Shown here piece after piece: positions 61,620 through 64,000 of a stretch of 64,000 nt of DNA. Location of the stretch: the NCBI RefSeq assembly GCF_001673365.1, contig NZ_LZLS01000197.1, forward strand, positions 1 through 64,000, in the 5' to 3' direction. Under the pieces are notes generated by a model that did no database searches, was not told the origin of the DNA, and saw only the letters and a list, made by a program, of their open reading frames with translations. How positions within the stretch are numbered: the first letter of the stretch is position 1; each line of letters starts with the position of its first letter. The stretch is from Mycobacterium asiaticum (lineage in GTDB: Bacteria > Actinomycetota > Actinomycetes > Mycobacteriales > Mycobacteriaceae). Both the position numbers and the translations under genes were made by a program.

Positions 61620-63677
61620 ATGGTCTTGCACGCCGATTCCGCTGACTCAGCTAACGACCAGGTCGACGATTTGCCTGCGGTCCCCACCAGCACGGAGCTC
61701 AAACCCTTCGACGCGGCGGCCGCGTTGCCCGCCGAACTCGAGACGCCCACGCCCTACATCTCCAATTCGCCGTCGCGCAACCCGTTTCCGCCGATCGCGG
61801 ACTACGCCTTTTTGTCCGACTGGGAGACAACCTGCCTGATTTCGCCGGCCGGTTCAGTGGAGTGGCTGTGCGTGCCCCGCCCGGACTCCCCCAGCGTGTT
61901 CGGCGCGATCCTGGACCGCAGCGCCGGGCATTTCCGGTTGGGACCCTACGGCGTTTCGGTGCCCTCGGCGCGGCGTTACCTGCCCGGCAGTCTCATCATG
62001 GAGACCACCTGGCAGACCCACACCGGCTGGCTGATCGTGCGTGATGCGCTGGTGATGGGTCCGTGGCACGACATCGAGCGCCGATCGCGCACCCACCGTC
62101 GCACCCCGATGGACTGGGACGCCGAACATATTTTGCTTCGCACCGTCCGCTGTGTCAGCGGCACCGTCGAGTTGATGATGAGCTGCGAACCGGCCTTCGA
62201 CTACCACCGCGTGGGCACCACCTGGGAATACTCGGCCAACGCCTACAACGAGGCCATCGCCCGCGCCAGCAGGCAACCGGACGCCCACCCGACGATGCGG
62301 CTCACCACCAACCTCAACATCGGGCTGGAGGGCCGGGAGGCACGCGCCCGCACCCGGATGAAAGAGGGCGACGACGTGTTCGTCGCGCTGAGCTGGACCA
62401 AGCACCCGGCACCGCAGACCTACGAACAGGCCGCCGAGAAGATGTGGCAGACCACCGAGTGCTGGCGACAGTGGATCAACATCGGCAACTTCCCGGACCA
62501 CCCGTGGCGGGCCTACCTGCAGCGCAGTGCGCTCACGCTCAAGGGCCTGACCTACTCGCCGACGGGGGCGCTGCTGGCGGCCAGCACCACGTCGCTGCCG
62601 GAGACGCCCCAGGGCGAACGCAACTGGGATTACCGCTACTCGTGGATTCGGGATTCGACCTTCGCGTTGTGGGGCCTCTACACCATCGGGCTGGACCGCG
62701 AAGCCGATGACTTTTTCGCCTTCATCGCCGACGTGTCCGGCGCCAACAGCAACGAGCGCCACCCGCTGCAGGTGATGTACGGGGTCGGCGGGGAACGCAG
62801 CCTGGTCGAAGAGGAACTGAACCATCTGTCCGGCTACGACCATGCGCGGCCGGTGCGGATCGGCAACGGAGCCTACGACCAGGTCCAGCACGATATCTGG
62901 GGATCGGTGCTGGACTCGTTCTACCTGCACGCACGCTCGCGCGAACAGGTTCCGGAAACCCTCTGGCCGGTGTTGAAGAAGCAGGTTGAAGAGGCGATCA
63001 AGCACTGGCGCGAGCCGGACCGCGGGATCTGGGAGGTGCGCGGGGAACCGCAGCACTTCACCTCTTCGAAGGTGATGTGCTGGGTGGCGTTGGATCGCGG
63101 GGCGAAGCTGGCTGAGCGGCAGGGCGAGAAGAGTTATGCCCAGCAGTGGCGGGCGATCGCCGAGGAGATCAAGGCCGACATCCTCGAGCACGGCGTGGAC
63201 TCACGCGGCGTTTTCACGCAGCGCTATGGCGACGACGCGCTGGACGCCTCGCTGCTGTTGGTGGTGTTGACCCGGTTCCTACCGCCCGATGACCCGCGGG
63301 TGCGTGCCACCGTCCTGGCGATCGCGGACGAACTCACCGAAGAGGGGCTGGTGCTGCGATACCGGGTGCACGAGACCGACGACGGACTCTCGGGCGAGGA
63401 AGGCACCTTCACCATCTGCTCGTTCTGGCTGGTGTCTGCGTTGGTCGAGATCGGCGAGCTGGCGCGCGGCAAGCGGCTGTGCGAGCGGCTGTTGTCGTTC
63501 GCCAGCCCGCTGCATCTGTACGCCGAGGAAATCGAACCCCGAACCGGCCGGCACCTGGGCAACTTCCCGCAGGCGTTCACTCACCTGGCGCTGATCAACG
63601 CGGTGGTCCACGTGATCCGGGCCGAGGAGGAAGCCGACGGCTCGGGCACGTTCCAGCCCGCTAACGCGCCTGTGTGA
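61620..63677 (+). CDS. Trehalase, glycoside hydrolase family 15 (Rv2402-like)
   Basis: This 685-aa (alpha/alpha)6-barrel GH15 enzyme is a trehalase; mycobacterial family members cleave trehalose to glucose and need phosphate and Mg2+. It has the conserved GERNWDYRYSWIRDSTFALW motif and, near the C-terminus, EIEPRTGRHLGNFPQAFTH. The N-terminal 100 or so residues form a beta-sandwich (YAFLSDWETTCLISPAGSVEW). The ATG at 61620 was chosen; a TTG at 61575 has no support. It converges on lprR with a 2-base gap. Confidence 0.92.
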   Translation: MVLHADSADSANDQVDDLPAVPTSTELKPFDAAAALPAELETPTPYISNSPSRNPFPPIADYAFLSDWETTCLISPAGSVEWLCVPRPDSPSVFGAILDRSAGHFRLGPYGVSVPSARRYLPGSLIMETTWQTHTGWLIVRDALVMGPWHDIERRSRTHRRTPMDWDAEHILLRTVRCVSGTVELMMSCEPAFDYHRVGTTWEYSANAYNEAIARASRQPDAHPTMRLTTNLNIGLEGREARARTRMKEGDDVFVALSWTKHPAPQTYEQAAEKMWQTTECWRQWINIGNFPDHPWRAYLQRSALTLKGLTYSPTGALLAASTTSLPETPQGERNWDYRYSWIRDSTFALWGLYTIGLDREADDFFAFIADVSGANSNERHPLQVMYGVGGERSLVEEELNHLSGYDHARPVRIGNGAYDQVQHDIWGSVLDSFYLHARSREQVPETLWPVLKKQVEEAIKHWREPDRGIWEVRGEPQHFTSSKVMCWVALDRGAKLAERQGEKSYAQQWRAIAEEIKADILEHGVDSRGVFTQRYGDDALDASLLLVVLTRFLPPDDPRVRATVLAIADELTEEGLVLRYRVHETDDGLSGEEGTFTICSFWLVSALVEIGELARGKRLCERLLSFASPLHLYAEEIEPRTGRHLGNFPQAFTHLALINAVVHVIRAEEEADGSGTFQPANAPV

Positions 63678-63679
63678 GT

Positions 63680-64000
63680 TCAGCTCCGCGAACTCACCTT
63701 GTCCATCATCGTGCGGGTGATGTCGATGGCGCTCGTGTTGAGATCGGCTGTCCCCGGGTCCGACGCACGTTGCACGCTGAAGAACGTAACCTCCACCTCG
63801 ATAAGGCAATTGGCGCGTAACCCGATGGCGTGAGCTTCGGGTCTGCGTCCACCCGAGGCGCCGGCCGCCTGGACGTACACCGTTGCTGCGGCGACCGAAT
63901 TCTCAACTCGCACATTGGAGATCTCGTCGCTGTAGTTGAATTGTCCGCCGGAGATGGTCACGGTAGTGCCATTGCACTTCTTCCACTGCTCGCTGAACTT
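63680..64000 (-). CDS. lprR: Sensor-domain lipoprotein LprR, C-terminal part
   Basis: This is the C-terminal 106 residues of a PknH-type extracellular sensor-domain protein; the reading frame stays open through the right edge. FSEQWKKCNGTTVT and GLRANCLIEVEVTFF hold the two conserved Cys residues of that family. A signal and lipobox would lie beyond the window. The last residues are DKVSSRS before the stop. The ligand is unknown. Confidence 0.82.
   Translation of the reverse strand, partial: KFSEQWKKCNGTTVTISGGQFNYSDEISNVRVENSVAAATVYVQAAGASGGRRPEAHAIGLRANCLIEVEVTFFSVQRASDPGTADLNTSAIDITRTMMDKVSSRS

Noticed and set aside
61854..63191. 445-aa reading frame opposite the trehalase
   Set aside because: It is antisense to conserved GH15 motifs with no domain of its own.
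1..64000. tRNA, rRNA, CRISPR arrays, insertion sequences or phage genes
   Set aside because: I saw no transposase or integrase frame, no spaced repeat array and no tRNA-like cloverleaf; tRNA detection by eye is not exhaustive.

Overview
The window is high-GC DNA from a mycobacterium. The left flank follows the M. tuberculosis order I know from zur/furB to cfp2 (zur, Rv2360c-like, uppS, recO, amiA2, era, CorC-like, ybeY, phoH1, rsmE, dnaJ2, hrcA, Rv2375-like, cfp2). The right flank follows the order from hemN/hemW to lprR. It differs from M. tuberculosis in between, so it looks like a non-tuberculous species; I cannot name it. All species comparisons here are from memory.

Layout. 0-14 kb holds housekeeping genes, interrupted at 4.0-6.0 kb by an AraC-type regulator, a DJ-1/PfpI protein and a small unknown. 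The first 73 bases are an exact inverted copy of 399-471 and replace the 5' end of zur, so the left edge is probably a chimeric contig end. 14.4-37.8 kb is a complete mycobactin-type siderophore locus in an unusual order: a leftward operon (formyltransferase, mbtE, mbtF, mbtB), then mbtK-like (+), mbtT-mbtC-mbtD (+), mbtG-mbtH (-) and mbtA (+). 38.0-41.7 kb is a three-gene export operon (small membrane protein, mmpS, mmpL). 41.8-50 kb is an accessory block: an unknown protein, a predicted pseudokinase divergent from a WD40 protein, an SDR/diiron/flavin-monooxygenase/MerR operon, and a DesA1-type desaturase. mbtI (salicylate synthase) follows. 52-61 kb is hemW and two sulfur-assimilation operons (nirA-cysH-che1; subI-cysT-cysW-cysA), each with a cysteine-containing short ORF upstream. 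The end holds a small membrane pair, a GH15 trehalase and a partial lprR.

How the siderophore genes fit together. MbtI makes salicylate. MbtA activates it and loads MbtB, which adds a cyclised Ser/Thr residue. MbtG hydroxylates lysine. MbtE, MbtC/MbtD (polyketide extension) and MbtF complete the chain. MbtH supports the adenylation domains, and MmpS/MmpL probably export the product. Four IdeR-like iron boxes sit in the divergent or upstream regions. The distinctive points are a formyltransferase at the head of the mbtE operon beside a GNAT acyltransferase, and an MbtB without a thioesterase domain plus a separate thioesterase. This suggests a mycobactin variant, possibly with a formyl or short-acyl hydroxamate; the chemistry is inference.
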